DNA of 64,000 nt, from assembly GCA_016795385.1 (NCBI GenBank), contig JAEUHI010000015.1, positions 41,784 through 105,783 of the forward strand. The letters are read 5' to 3'. The notes below the pieces were generated by a model. It was not told the DNA's origin and searched no databases. It saw nothing but the letters and a program-made list of their open reading frames with translations. Origin of the DNA: Verrucomicrobiales bacterium (GTDB taxonomy: Bacteria > Verrucomicrobiota > Verrucomicrobiia > Verrucomicrobiales > DEV007). This document shows, in pieces, positions 45,977 to 54,944 of this stretch. The translations under genes and the position numbers were made by a program. Every line of letters begins with the position of its first letter. Position 1 is the first letter of the stretch.

Positions 45977-46363
45977 CTACTTTTCGACCAAATCCCGCAA
46001 TCTCACCGTCGTCTCCTCGCGCCCGATTTTTCCGGCGGCGACGTCGAGGGTGAGAGTTTCCCAAGCATCGACATCGAGCGTGCCCGGCTCGAAAATGCCG
46101 TTTTGACGGAGAAAGACCAGACAGGTGGCGAGGGCAACCCGCTTGTTCCCATCGACGAAGGGATGGTTCGAGCACAGATAGAACAGGTAGGCCGCCGCCA
46201 CTTCGACCGGATCCTTGATGAGCGGTTCCCCCATGATCGTGGCCTGTGGAGCCGCCACGGCTGACTCCAGCAACTCAATCGAGCGCAGGCCATCGCCGCC
46301 GCCGTGAGCCGCGAGCACCTGACGATGTATCGCCTTGACCGCCTCTACCGTGGGATGCCTCAT
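45977..46363 (-). CDS. doc: Doc-type toxin (Fic fold)
   Basis: The 128-residue protein has the Doc/Fic motif HPFVDGNKR at 67-75, with the histidine and the GN-K phosphate loop, matching the Doc family length (P1 Doc is 126). Doc kinases of this type phosphorylate EF-Tu and stop translation. It overlaps the upstream antitoxin by 4 bases (46360-46363), the usual toxin-antitoxin layout. The partner here is AbrB-like, not Phd-like. Activity is inferred from the motif. Confidence 0.9.
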   Translation of the reverse strand: MRHPTVEAVKAIHRQVLAAHGGGDGLRSIELLESAVAAPQATIMGEPLIKDPVEVAAAYLFYLCSNHPFVDGNKRVALATCLVFLRQNGIFEPGTLDVDAWETLTLDVAAGKIGREETTVRLRDLVEK

Positions 46364-46590
46364 GAAAGTCGCCGGAAGAGTTCGCTGTTCTGGGAGATGA
46401 TCTCCGCTGCCGCGTCAGCCGCTTCATCAGGCTCGATCCATTCCCGATCCACCGCCGTGATCGTGATGGTCCCGCCGGAATGGACCTCCACATTCACCTG
46501 GTCACCTTCCTTGAGACGCGCGAGCTGGAGCAGCGCGCTGTCGAAGATGAGTCCACGCGAGTTGCCAATTTTGGAGATGGTTTTGATCAT
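46360..46590 (-). CDS. AbrB/MazE-type antitoxin
   Basis: The 76-residue protein begins MIKTISKIGNSRGLIF, the SpoVT-AbrB swapped-hairpin DNA-binding fold used by MazE-type antitoxins (with LKEGDQVNVEVHSGGTITIT). The C-terminal acidic part (EWIEPDEAADAAAEIISQ) would bind Doc. Start 46590 directly follows a perfect palindrome at 46591-46609, consistent with autoregulation by the antitoxin. The frame runs upstream to 46701 but without family likeness. Confidence 0.9.
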   Translation of the reverse strand: MIKTISKIGNSRGLIFDSALLQLARLKEGDQVNVEVHSGGTITITAVDREWIEPDEAADAAAEIISQNSELFRRLS

Positions 46591-46609
46591 GGTAATACGA
46601 TGTATTACC
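46591..46609 (-). promoter_or_regulatory. Palindromic operator abutting the antitoxin start codon
   Basis: GGTAATAC (46591-46598), GAT, GTATTACC (46602-46609) is a perfect 8-bp inverted repeat around 3 bases, ending at the base before the ATG. No Shine-Dalgarno can fit between repeat and start, so the mRNA may be leaderless or very short. It is the likely site for autorepression by the AbrB-Doc complex. Confidence 0.6.
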
Positions 46610-46639
46610 AACTCCGCCACGTCAAGCCGGGAGCCGTCC

Positions 46640-48046
46640 TCAGTAATCCCGGAACGGCCCGCGCGGCTCGGACGCCTCCATCTCCGCCTGCCACGCGGCA
46701 AAGCAGGCCTTCAACCGCTCCAACACCTCTGGCTTTTCGGTAGAAAGATCGTGCTCCTCACCGAGGTCAGTCGAGAGGTCGAACAGTCCACTCCCTTTCG
46801 ACGACTGAACCCACTTGTATGGCCCTACGCGCGCGGCCACGTCACTGCGCCGCTGCCAGAACATTTCGCTGCGTGGCGAAGGCAGCTCTCCGCGCAGCAC
46901 CGGCAGCAGATCGAAACCGTCGAGCTTCAGCCCATCCGGTGCCGGCGTGCCTGTCGCCGCGAGCAAAGTCGGGAGGATCTCGAGGGAGGTCAGAAATTCA
47001 TCGGTGACCTTGCCAGCCGGAACCTTGCCGGGCCACTTCATGAGAAAAGGCACTCGCAGGCCGCCCTCCCACATCGTCGACTTGGAACCGCGCAGCGGGG
47101 CATTGCCACCGTTGCCGCTGCCGCCGTTGTCCGAGAAAAAAATCACGATCGTCTCCTCCGTTTCACCCGCCACCTCGATCGCCTCGAGGACGCGTCCGAT
47201 CGCCGTGTCCATGCGTGTGACCGCGGCGAAGTAACGGGCGAGCTTTTCCTCCTTCACGAGACCGCGGTATTTCGCGACCTCCTCTTCCGGCGCCTGCACC
47301 CCGGGTTTCTGCCCGCCGTTGTCTTCCGCGAGGGTCGAGGCGCTGTGCGGGGCATTGAAAGCGAGGTAGAGAAAAAAGGGATCCTTCCCGGCGTGTTCCT
47401 TGACAAAAGCGACGGACTCGCGCTCGAAGACCTCGGTGACGTAGGTGCCCTTGTCTTCCTCGGTGCGCTCGTTGCCGCGGAAGAGCGAAGGGATGCCGTA
47501 ACGTTCGTGGGTGTGATAATCGATCCCGTTGTTCCCGTGCCCATAGAAGAAATCGAAACCGCGCTGCAGCGGCAGGTAACGTTTCGCCTGGCCCATGTCC
47601 CATTTTCCGACGACGCCGTTGACGTAGCCGGATCGTTTCAGGTGGTCGCCGAGGGTGAGCTCCCGCGGGTCGAGACCGAGGGTCATCTCGGGCGAGACGG
47701 CGTATTCATCACGCGTGAAACGGTGGCCGTAATTGACGAGGTCGTTGCGGACCATGTCGTAGAGTCCGTTGCGCTGAGGATAGCGTCCGGTGAGCAAGCT
47801 GCCACGCGAGGGCGTGCAGGCGGGCCAGGTGACGTAGAAGTTTGTCGCCCGCGTTCCCTCCGCGGCGAGACGGTCGAGCGATGGCGTTTTCACCGGCTTC
47901 AATCCGAGGCACCCAAGATCCGGCCAGCCTTGGTCGTCGCTGATGATGAGGAGGACGTTGGGTTTCGAATCGTCCGCGACCAACAAATCGGGAACCACGA
48001 ATCCTAACAAAAGCGTGAAAAGAAATTTCATCAGATCGGGACGCAT
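46640..48046 (-). CDS. Secreted sulfatase, type I
   Basis: The 468-residue product (from ATG 48046; ATG 48031 is the alternative) has a signal peptide and the metal-binding start NVLLIISDDQGWPDLG. The formylglycine motif is CTPSRGSLLTGR with the cysteine at 77, and SDNGGSGNGGNAPLRGSK is the second metal region. The cysteine must be converted to formylglycine by a maturase that is not in the window. It hydrolyses sulfate esters, probably of polysaccharides. Its ATG shares one base with the stop of the upstream sulfatase, so the two are coupled. Confidence 0.95.
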   Translation of the reverse strand: MRPDLMKFLFTLLLGFVVPDLLVADDSKPNVLLIISDDQGWPDLGCLGLKPVKTPSLDRLAAEGTRATNFYVTWPACTPSRGSLLTGRYPQRNGLYDMVRNDLVNYGHRFTRDEYAVSPEMTLGLDPRELTLGDHLKRSGYVNGVVGKWDMGQAKRYLPLQRGFDFFYGHGNNGIDYHTHERYGIPSLFRGNERTEEDKGTYVTEVFERESVAFVKEHAGKDPFFLYLAFNAPHSASTLAEDNGGQKPGVQAPEEEVAKYRGLVKEEKLARYFAAVTRMDTAIGRVLEAIEVAGETEETIVIFFSDNGGSGNGGNAPLRGSKSTMWEGGLRVPFLMKWPGKVPAGKVTDEFLTSLEILPTLLAATGTPAPDGLKLDGFDLLPVLRGELPSPRSEMFWQRRSDVAARVGPYKWVQSSKGSGLFDLSTDLGEEHDLSTEKPEVLERLKACFAAWQAEMEASEPRGPFRDY

Positions 48047-49488
48047 CACGGCTTTGCTTTGCCTTTGCCCTTGTTCTTCCCTTTCCCCTCGCCCTTGGCT
48101 TTTTTCTTCGATCCGTTCCCACCACCTCCGGGCAGATCTTCCGCCTCTGTTTGCGGCAGGTAGGTCGCGAGTTCCTTCTTCGTCTCCGCGAGTTTCGGAT
48201 CGGCCGCGAGATTGGTGTATTCGAGCGGATCGCTCGCGTGATCGTAGAGTTCCTCGCTGCCGTCGGCGTAGCGGATGTAGCGCCAGTCGCCGAAACGGAG
48301 GCTGTGATTGCCACGACCATGGGTCGTGATGGCGGGCTGATCCCAGTCGAGGGTGGGATCCTCGAGGATGGGGCTCATGTCGAAGCCCTCGAGATGTTCG
48401 GGACGCGACAGTCCGGCGAGAGACGCGAGCGTCGGATAGACATTGAGGTATTCGACCGGCCATTCGCAGGTTTTCCCCACGGGCGTGATGCCCGGGACTT
48501 TCCAAATGTGGACGGTGCGGGTCGGCTCCTCCCAAAGGGCGAACTTCCGCCAATGCGATTTTTCCCCGAGGCTCCAGCCGTGGTCGCTCCAGAGGCAGAT
48601 GAGGGTGTCATCCTTTTTCGGCGAACTCTCCAGCGCGTCGAGGAGGCGACCGATCTCGTAATCACAGTAGGCGATCGTGGCGAGGTAGGCCTGCACCGCC
48701 TCCTTCCAGCGGCCGGAGGCCACGATCTTCGCGTGGTCCCCCTCGGGGCCCGCCATTTTCACTCCGGCCGGCGGAACGTCGTCGAGATCGTCCTCGCGAT
48801 GCGGAGGCAGCTCGATGGAATCGAGAGGGAAAAGATCGAACCACTCCTTCGGCACGCTGAAGGGCATGTGCGGTTTCACGAGACCGCAGGCGATGAAAAA
48901 GGGTTGGTCGCCCTCTTCCTTCATCCGTTCGATGCACCAGTCGACGACCGTGTGGTCGGGCATTTCCTCGTTCGTATTGGCAAGCGGATAAAACTCGATG
49001 CCGCCGACCCCTTTGTCCGGAGCCGAGGGATGCGGCGTGAGCTTTCCTCCTTTGCCGTCGAAATACTCCGTCCACTCGCCACCGCGATCACCGGCCCCGT
49101 GGTAGATCTTGCCCGCCCCGTAGACGCGGTATCCGTTTTTGAAAAAGTGCGAGTTCATCAGCTTGTCCTCGCTGATCCCGGGACGCCAGTTTTGCGCGTT
49201 CGTGTAGCAGCCCGTCGTGCTTGGCCGCATTCCCGACATCAGCGAAGCCCGCGAGGGATTGCAGGCAGGGGCGGTGCAATAGGCGTTCGTGAAGGAAAGG
49301 CCCTGTGCCGCAAGGCGATCAATGTTGGGCGTTTTCGTCTGGGGGTTGCGCCCGAGGTGGCCGACCCAGTGATTGAGATCGTCGATGGCGATGAAGAGGA
49401 CGTTGGGCTTCTTCTCCTCCGCTGCCGATACCGGGAGGACGGCGGCAAGGAGAAGCAGAACGAGGGCGGGGGCTTTCGGGAAGGACAT
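48046..49488 (-). CDS. Secreted sulfatase, iduronate-2-sulfatase-like, with Lys/Gly tail
   Basis: The 480-residue product has a signal peptide (PALVLLLLAAVLPVSAAEE), the metal motif NVLFIAIDDLNHWVGHLG, the active-site CNPSRASLMSGMRP with the cysteine at about 76, and CLWSDHGWSLGEKSHW. The IDDL and CNPSR form resembles iduronate-2-sulfatases and choline-sulfatase relatives. The C-terminus is lysine/glycine-rich (KGEGKGKNKGKGKAKP), not part of the enzyme fold. It is upstream of and overlaps the next sulfatase by one base. Confidence 0.95.
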   Translation of the reverse strand: MSFPKAPALVLLLLAAVLPVSAAEEKKPNVLFIAIDDLNHWVGHLGRNPQTKTPNIDRLAAQGLSFTNAYCTAPACNPSRASLMSGMRPSTTGCYTNAQNWRPGISEDKLMNSHFFKNGYRVYGAGKIYHGAGDRGGEWTEYFDGKGGKLTPHPSAPDKGVGGIEFYPLANTNEEMPDHTVVDWCIERMKEEGDQPFFIACGLVKPHMPFSVPKEWFDLFPLDSIELPPHREDDLDDVPPAGVKMAGPEGDHAKIVASGRWKEAVQAYLATIAYCDYEIGRLLDALESSPKKDDTLICLWSDHGWSLGEKSHWRKFALWEEPTRTVHIWKVPGITPVGKTCEWPVEYLNVYPTLASLAGLSRPEHLEGFDMSPILEDPTLDWDQPAITTHGRGNHSLRFGDWRYIRYADGSEELYDHASDPLEYTNLAADPKLAETKKELATYLPQTEAEDLPGGGGNGSKKKAKGEGKGKNKGKGKAKP

Positions 49489-49624
49489 GAGAGGGTGCGA
49501 TGGCGGACTTGACCGTGTCAAAACGGGCAGGCCCGGTCGAGAGAAAAGCCCGTCCAAGCCCGCCATCGACAAACCCCGCGATCTTTGCCAAGTTGCCCGC
49601 CGAATCCTCTCCCCCCCATTCCCC

Positions 49625-50413
49625 ATGAATCTCCATCTCCAGGACAAGGCCGTGCTCGTTTTCGCCTCCAGCGGTGGCATCGGTCGCGGCGTCGCCACCG
49701 AATTCGCCCGGGAAGGGGCGAAGGTCATGCTCTTCGCCCGCTCCGAGGACAAACTCGCCGCCACCGCCGAAGCCATCGCCGCGGAGACGGGGAACCGGCC
49801 GCTCTACACCGTCGGCGATCTCACCGACGCGGCCTCGGTGAAGGGGGTGATCGATCGCACCGTCGCCGAGTTCGGCGGGCTCTGGGCGCTCTTCAACAAT
49901 ACGGGCGGTCCGCCCGCCGGTGGCTTCGATTCCTTCGATGACGCGGCCTGGCAGTCGGCCTTCGAGCTGACCGTGCTCGGCTACGTGCGTGCGATCCGCG
50001 CGGCCCTGCCGCATCTCCGCGCCGGAGGCGGGGGGCGCATCGTGAACAACACCTCCGTCTCGACAAAGCAGGCGATCGACGGACTACTTCTCTCGAATGT
50101 CTTCCGCACCGGCCTCGTCGGGCTCGGGAAAAGCCTCGCCCGTGAGCTCGGCCGCGACGGCATCCTCGTGAACACGGTGGGCGCGGGACGCATTGACACC
50201 GACCGGATCACCGCCCTCGACACGATGTGGGCGGGGAAAACCGGCATCTCGCTGGAAGAGCAGCGCGCCAAGTCGCAGGCCTCCATTCCGCTCGGTAAAT
50301 ACGGCGAACCGGCCGATTTCGCCCGCGCCGTGGTCTGGCTCTGCTCGGGGGCGAACGGCTATGTCACCGGACAGAATCTCCTCATCGACGGGGGCATGAC
50401 GGAAGTCTACTGA
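49625..50413 (+). CDS. Short-chain dehydrogenase-like protein lacking the YxxxK pair
   Basis: The 262-residue SDR has a glycine-rich loop in the variant form FASSGGIGRGVA, then NNTGGPPAGG in place of NNAG, and a C-terminal GQNLLIDGGM. At the catalytic site the usual S...YxxSK is replaced: the line reads NTSVSTKQAIDGLLLSNVFR, so both tyrosine and lysine appear absent. Related NTGGPP-type SDRs are known, so the fold is clear but normal SDR catalysis is doubtful. ATG 49625 starts the domain. Confidence 0.88.
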   Translation: MNLHLQDKAVLVFASSGGIGRGVATEFAREGAKVMLFARSEDKLAATAEAIAAETGNRPLYTVGDLTDAASVKGVIDRTVAEFGGLWALFNNTGGPPAGGFDSFDDAAWQSAFELTVLGYVRAIRAALPHLRAGGGGRIVNNTSVSTKQAIDGLLLSNVFRTGLVGLGKSLARELGRDGILVNTVGAGRIDTDRITALDTMWAGKTGISLEEQRAKSQASIPLGKYGEPADFARAVVWLCSGANGYVTGQNLLIDGGMTEVY

Positions 50414-50469
50414 CCGTCCCCGATTCCGCCCCTTGCCCTATCGCCCGCTTCCGGCGTATCCTTTCCGCC

Positions 50470-51738
50470 ATGCCGAAGGGCCTTTGCTTGCTTTCCTGTC
50501 TCGTCGTGACTCTCGCTTTCGGGAGTGCCGGGCTCATGGCTGAAGAGACCGATGCCTTCGCCTTTGCCGACCTCGAACGGCCCGAGCATGATTACTGGAA
50601 TCGCACGCCGAAGGATCCCTTCACCCGGCTCATCGGCGATCTCGAGTCCGGTCGCCTCGCTCTCGATGAATCCTCGGAGAAAGCCTATCTGACGAGCCTG
50701 TTGAAGGCGCTGAAAATCCCCGCCTCGACCCAGACCCTGGTCTACTCGACGACGAGCCTGCAGCTCCGCCTCATCTCGCCGCGCAGCCCGCGGGCCATTT
50801 ACTTCAACGAGGAGATCTATCTCGGCTACGTGCCCGGCGGCAAGATCGAGATTGTCTCGATCGATCCGGAACTCGGGGCGATCTTTTACATCTTCGACAT
50901 CCCCAAGGGCGGTGCCCGTCCCGTCGCGGAGCGCTCGCAGCGCTGCATGAACTGCCACTCAGACGAAGACACCCGCGAGGTGCCGGGCATCGTCATCAAG
51001 TCGGTCGTCCCCGGTCCTTCGGGTGGCAGCCTCGAATCCTACCGGCGCGGTCTGACCGGTCATGAGATCCCGCTCTCGGACCGCTTTGGCGGCTGGCACG
51101 TCACGGGCGGCGACAATCTCGGCAAACACTGGGGCAATCTCACGGGGCGGCTCAGTCCGGAGGGAATGCAAACGACGCCCCTGCCTCCGGGCACGCAGTT
51201 CGACTGGTCGATCTTTCCCGTCGCCACGAGCGATGTCCTTGCCCATCTCCTCCACGAGCACCAGGCGGGCTTTGTGAACCGCGTCGTCGAGACCCACTAC
51301 CGGCTCCGCACCGCCCTCGCCAATGGAAAAGGCCGCTTCCTCGAAGCCGATCGCGCCGACATGGAGCGCCAAGTCGGCGAACTCACCCGCTACCTTCTCT
51401 TTGCCGACGAAGCCACCCTTCCCGAAGGCGGGATCGCCGGAGACCCGCAATTGAAGGAGGAATTCCTTGCCAACCGCCGTCCCGCCGCGAACGGGGAATC
51501 CCTGCGCGACTTCGACCTGAAAACCCACCTCTTCCGCAATCGCTGCAGCTACATGATCTACACGCCGCTCTTCCAGTCGCTGCCCGAGGGCTTCCGCCGC
51601 CGCATCTACGACCGCATGTCCCGCGCCCTCGCCGCGAGCCCCGCCGACGCGGAGTTCGCCCATCTCCGCCCCGACGAAAAGGCCCGCCTCCGCGAGATCC
51701 TCGCCGAGACGGTGCCGGGTTGGCCGGGTGGATCGTGA
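50470..51738 (+). CDS. Secreted protein with a single CxxCH heme-type motif
   Basis: The 422-residue product has a signal peptide (LSCLVVTLAFGSAGLMA) and one CMNCH motif at residues 159-163 for covalent heme c binding, after a beta-rich N-terminal domain. The C-terminal part (DEATLPEG, FLANRRPAANGESLRDFDLKT, RCSYMIYTPLF) is conserved in similar PVC proteins. A redox role in the periplasm is likely; partners are unknown. It lies 56 bases after the SDR gene. Confidence 0.82.
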   Translation: MPKGLCLLSCLVVTLAFGSAGLMAEETDAFAFADLERPEHDYWNRTPKDPFTRLIGDLESGRLALDESSEKAYLTSLLKALKIPASTQTLVYSTTSLQLRLISPRSPRAIYFNEEIYLGYVPGGKIEIVSIDPELGAIFYIFDIPKGGARPVAERSQRCMNCHSDEDTREVPGIVIKSVVPGPSGGSLESYRRGLTGHEIPLSDRFGGWHVTGGDNLGKHWGNLTGRLSPEGMQTTPLPPGTQFDWSIFPVATSDVLAHLLHEHQAGFVNRVVETHYRLRTALANGKGRFLEADRADMERQVGELTRYLLFADEATLPEGGIAGDPQLKEEFLANRRPAANGESLRDFDLKTHLFRNRCSYMIYTPLFQSLPEGFRRRIYDRMSRALAASPADAEFAHLRPDEKARLREILAETVPGWPGGS

Positions 51739-51767
51739 GGGGAATGTCAGGATCGCCGCGGGCGACC

Positions 51768-52697
51768 TCACACCGTGCAGATTTCCACGGCCTGCTTCAG
51801 CGAAGCGATCTTGTCTTCGCGCTTGGGAATGAATTCCTGGGCGACCCAGCCGGTGTAGCCGGTCGCGACGATCGCCTTCATGATCGCCGGGTAGAAGAGC
51901 TCCTGCGTTTCGTCGATCTCGGCACGGCCCGGCACGCCGCCGGTGTGATAGTGGCTGAAATACTGATGGCGCGCCTGGATCGTGGCGATGATGTCGCCTT
52001 CCATGATCTGCATGTGGTAGATGTCGTAGAGAAGCTTGAAATGCTCCGATCCGACCTTGTCACAGAGGGCGGCGCCCCACGAGGAGAGGTCGCACATGTA
52101 GTCCTTGTGGTTCACCTTCGAGTTGAGCAGTTCCATCGTCAGGGTCACGCCGTGTTTTTCACACAGGGGCATGAGCCGTTTCAATCCGACCGCGCAGTTT
52201 TCGAGTCCCTGCTCGTCGTCCATGCCATCACGGTTGCCCGAGAAACAGATCACGTTGGTGAATCCGGCCGCCGCGCTTTCGGCGATGAGCTTTTCGTAGA
52301 GGGCGAAAAGGGTGTCGTGGTGCTCGAGACGGTTGAACGCGTGGGGGATGGAGCCGACTTTCTTTTTCACGCCGCCGATCTCGACCTCGGCCGAAGGAAA
52401 ACTGACCATGGGACAATGCATCCCGTGTTTTTTCATCGTCGGGAAATCGGCGGGATCGAGCAGGTCGATCGCCTCGAGCCCGAACTCCTTGCCCGCGGTG
52501 CAGAGGTCGTCGAGCGAGATGTCCTTGTAGCACCACTTGCAGGCCGAGTGGTTGATCTTGCCGGCAACACCGGCCTTGGCGGCGGCTTCTTCGGCGAGGG
52601 CGAACCGTTCCTGCATCGAGGCGGCCACCGCGGCGACGGTGGCAGCGCTCGTGGTGGAGACGAAGGTGCGGCGGGAAAGAGGGGAAGTTTCGGACAT
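51768..52697 (-). CDS. TAT-exported TIM-barrel, hydroxypyruvate isomerase / sugar isomerase-like
   Basis: The 309-residue product starts with a twin-arginine signal (SRRTFVSTTSAATVAA). It shows the xylose-isomerase-like barrel motifs: EFGLEAIDLLDP, CFSGNRDGM, TLTMELLNSKVNHKDYMCD (metal-binding Glu) and YDIYHMQIMEGD, and ends with VAQEFIPKRE. This is the hydroxypyruvate-isomerase family (Hyi), often exported in PVC bacteria. Substrate is not certain. Confidence 0.88.
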   Translation of the reverse strand: MSETSPLSRRTFVSTTSAATVAAVAASMQERFALAEEAAAKAGVAGKINHSACKWCYKDISLDDLCTAGKEFGLEAIDLLDPADFPTMKKHGMHCPMVSFPSAEVEIGGVKKKVGSIPHAFNRLEHHDTLFALYEKLIAESAAAGFTNVICFSGNRDGMDDEQGLENCAVGLKRLMPLCEKHGVTLTMELLNSKVNHKDYMCDLSSWGAALCDKVGSEHFKLLYDIYHMQIMEGDIIATIQARHQYFSHYHTGGVPGRAEIDETQELFYPAIMKAIVATGYTGWVAQEFIPKREDKIASLKQAVEICTV

Positions 52698-52762
52698 GAC
52701 GGGACTGTAGTGGAAAAGAGGCCGTGTGACGACTGCGGATTTCCGCTATTCCCGGCGCGGTT

Positions 52763-54943
52763 TCACTCCCGGAAAAGCACCACCGCATCCTCGTCGTAGC
52801 GCAATTTCAGATTGGAGAGCTCGGCCACATAACGCAGGGCCTCGGAGAGCGGGACGCTGCGCAAGGTGAGCGTGATGGAGATCTCCCCGGGTGCGGGATC
52901 GCCGGGCGCGTTGAGGATGAGATTGAGCCCCTTCTTCGCCGGATCGAGTTCGAGGGATTTCTGTTGGAGGAACTGAAGAACGGATGGCAACGACGCCTCC
53001 TCGACCACGAATTCGGGAAGAGTGATCGAGGCGGCGAGATCGGCGGATTTACCCGAGGGCTTCACCGTCATAGGCACCTTCGCCGTTTCGACCGCCGCAT
53101 CCGGAGAAAGCACCGGCTTCGGCGCGGGTGTCCGGAACACGACGGCAGGGTCGCCGAATTCCACTTCGAGACCCGAGAGTACGGCGAGATACTTCAACGC
53201 TTCCGACAGAGGGATTTCCTTGAATGAGACGGTAATGAGGGGATCCGGAACGCCCTCCGTGGGGATATGGAGCAAGTTGATCCCGCGTTTCTCCGGATCG
53301 AGGTCCCGCGCCTGTTGCCGCAGAAACGCGAGGGCCTCGGTGAGCGGCGTATCTCTTAGTTCGATCGTGGGGATGATGATCTTCTCCAGCCGGTCCTCGA
53401 CCAAAGCTCCATTGTCGGCCAATCGCACACTGACCATCACCATGAGTTGTTTGTCGGAAGGTGATGGCGGATCGGCCTTTGCATGGAGCGAAGTGATCAC
53501 CAGCGTATCGCCAAGATCCACGGTGAGATCGGTCTTGATCTCACTCTCGGAGAAGGTGGTGCTGCCCCCGGTCGTGTTCTGTTTCGTCCGATGAACCCGC
53601 AGTTCGAGCCGCACCTTTTCGCCCGCCAGCGTTGGCAGCACCTCGAGGCGCGTTCCGACGAACTTCGGCTTTTCCGGCGCATTCGGCACAGGTGTCCCAA
53701 TCTCGATCGTCCCTTTTGTCCCCGATTGGGTGACCAAGGTCGGGGAACTCAGCACATCGGCATCCGGGATCGACAGGACTTGCTCCATCACACCTGGATC
53801 TCCCTGGAAAACGGTAATGCCATTTTTCGAATCGAGGGTCGACCTTACTGCCTCAAGGGTGACCGGTCGATCCACCGGCACCTCGACAAATCTCGACTCG
53901 ATCACCATCTGCGGACCCGCTGCCGCCGCCGCTTCATTCTGGGCGCGCGTCGCTCCCGTGAGGCCGATCGCCAGCAGCAGCGCGGGACCCGCGAGAGTCC
54001 AGAGCGAGTGAGCGCGACGGTGCCCGGCGATCGCATGGATGCGCGAGGCGAGAAGGCATCCCCTCCCGAAAAGTCCCACCAGTCCGAGGAATCCGAGGCG
54101 CCACGCCACGGGATGCGCCGCCCGTTCCACCTTGAGCAGCGCGTGACCGTATCGCGAACGATCGTCCCCCGGGCAGCCCGCGAGCACGGCGCTATCACAG
54201 GCCAGTTCACGGTCGGCGCGGAAACGACGGAAGGCAAACCACACCATCGGATTGCACCAATGCAGCGCCTGCAGGCATACGACGAGCCCGTTCACCACCA
54301 GATCGCCGCGTTTCACGTGGTTGAATTCGTGCAGGAGGATCAGTCGCCGCTCCTCCCGGTCGAAGGTCTCCTCGAAGGATGCCGGCAGCAGCAGGAGTGG
54401 GCGCACCAGGCCGGTCATTGCCGGCCCTGGCACCGCAGCCGAAAGCAGAACCCGCGGGACGCGTCGCAAGCCGCACGCTCGCGCCGCATCCTGAATCTCG
54501 CGATGGAGTTCCACCGGAAGAGGCCGCGATCGACGCCGGAAACCAGCCAGGGCCGCGGCACAGGAGATCACCCCGATGAGCATCGCGAGGATCGCTCCCG
54601 ACATCCAGATCCATCCGGCCACCGTGGTCCAGGGAACCGGCTGACGTTCAGGTGCGGAATCCATCGGCAGGGCGGGAGCCGCGGCTTCCGCCGGAATCAG
54701 GTCGGTCGCAAAGGAGACCGCGACCGGGCCGGGCGCGGTCCATCCATTCTCGATGCTCAGCGGGCTCGGAGGCAGGACGGGAGAGCCGAGAACAAACAAC
54801 ACCGGCAACCACAGCGCGTGTCGCCACCCGGCCGGCATTCTTTTGCCCAAGGCGACCTGCACGAGCAGAACGGCGAGAATGAGGAGGGATCCCCGCGTCG
54901 TGGCGGAGAGAAACCAGTCAAAGAGAGCATCGATGGTGTGCAT
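52763..54943 (-). CDS. M56 (BlaR1-type) membrane protease fused to secretin-like and two STN-like domains
   Basis: The 726-residue product starts with a BlaR1-type M56 module: membrane helices at about 15-55 and 105-135, the zinc motif HEFNHVKRGD (205-209) and RELACD (245-250). Instead of the beta-lactam sensor of BlaR1, residues 345-510 resemble the secretin C-terminal fold (VLSSPTLVTQSGTKGTIEIG, LEVLPTLAGEKVRLELRV, DLGDTLVITSL). Two STN-like repeats follow (about 516-604 and 632-725, each with P-L-S-E-A-L-x-Y-L/V and a final V-V-F/L-R/F strand). It is coded one base after blaI. It probably signals envelope state by cleaving the repressor; the ligand is unknown. Confidence 0.8.
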   Translation of the reverse strand: MHTIDALFDWFLSATTRGSLLILAVLLVQVALGKRMPAGWRHALWLPVLFVLGSPVLPPSPLSIENGWTAPGPVAVSFATDLIPAEAAAPALPMDSAPERQPVPWTTVAGWIWMSGAILAMLIGVISCAAALAGFRRRSRPLPVELHREIQDAARACGLRRVPRVLLSAAVPGPAMTGLVRPLLLLPASFEETFDREERRLILLHEFNHVKRGDLVVNGLVVCLQALHWCNPMVWFAFRRFRADRELACDSAVLAGCPGDDRSRYGHALLKVERAAHPVAWRLGFLGLVGLFGRGCLLASRIHAIAGHRRAHSLWTLAGPALLLAIGLTGATRAQNEAAAAAGPQMVIESRFVEVPVDRPVTLEAVRSTLDSKNGITVFQGDPGVMEQVLSIPDADVLSSPTLVTQSGTKGTIEIGTPVPNAPEKPKFVGTRLEVLPTLAGEKVRLELRVHRTKQNTTGGSTTFSESEIKTDLTVDLGDTLVITSLHAKADPPSPSDKQLMVMVSVRLADNGALVEDRLEKIIIPTIELRDTPLTEALAFLRQQARDLDPEKRGINLLHIPTEGVPDPLITVSFKEIPLSEALKYLAVLSGLEVEFGDPAVVFRTPAPKPVLSPDAAVETAKVPMTVKPSGKSADLAASITLPEFVVEEASLPSVLQFLQQKSLELDPAKKGLNLILNAPGDPAPGEISITLTLRSVPLSEALRYVAELSNLKLRYDEDAVVLFRE

Positions 54944-54944
54944 G

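Noticed and set aside
46304..48007. Plus-strand open frame over the antitoxin and sulfatase
   Set aside because: Antisense to two supported genes, no start context and no motifs.
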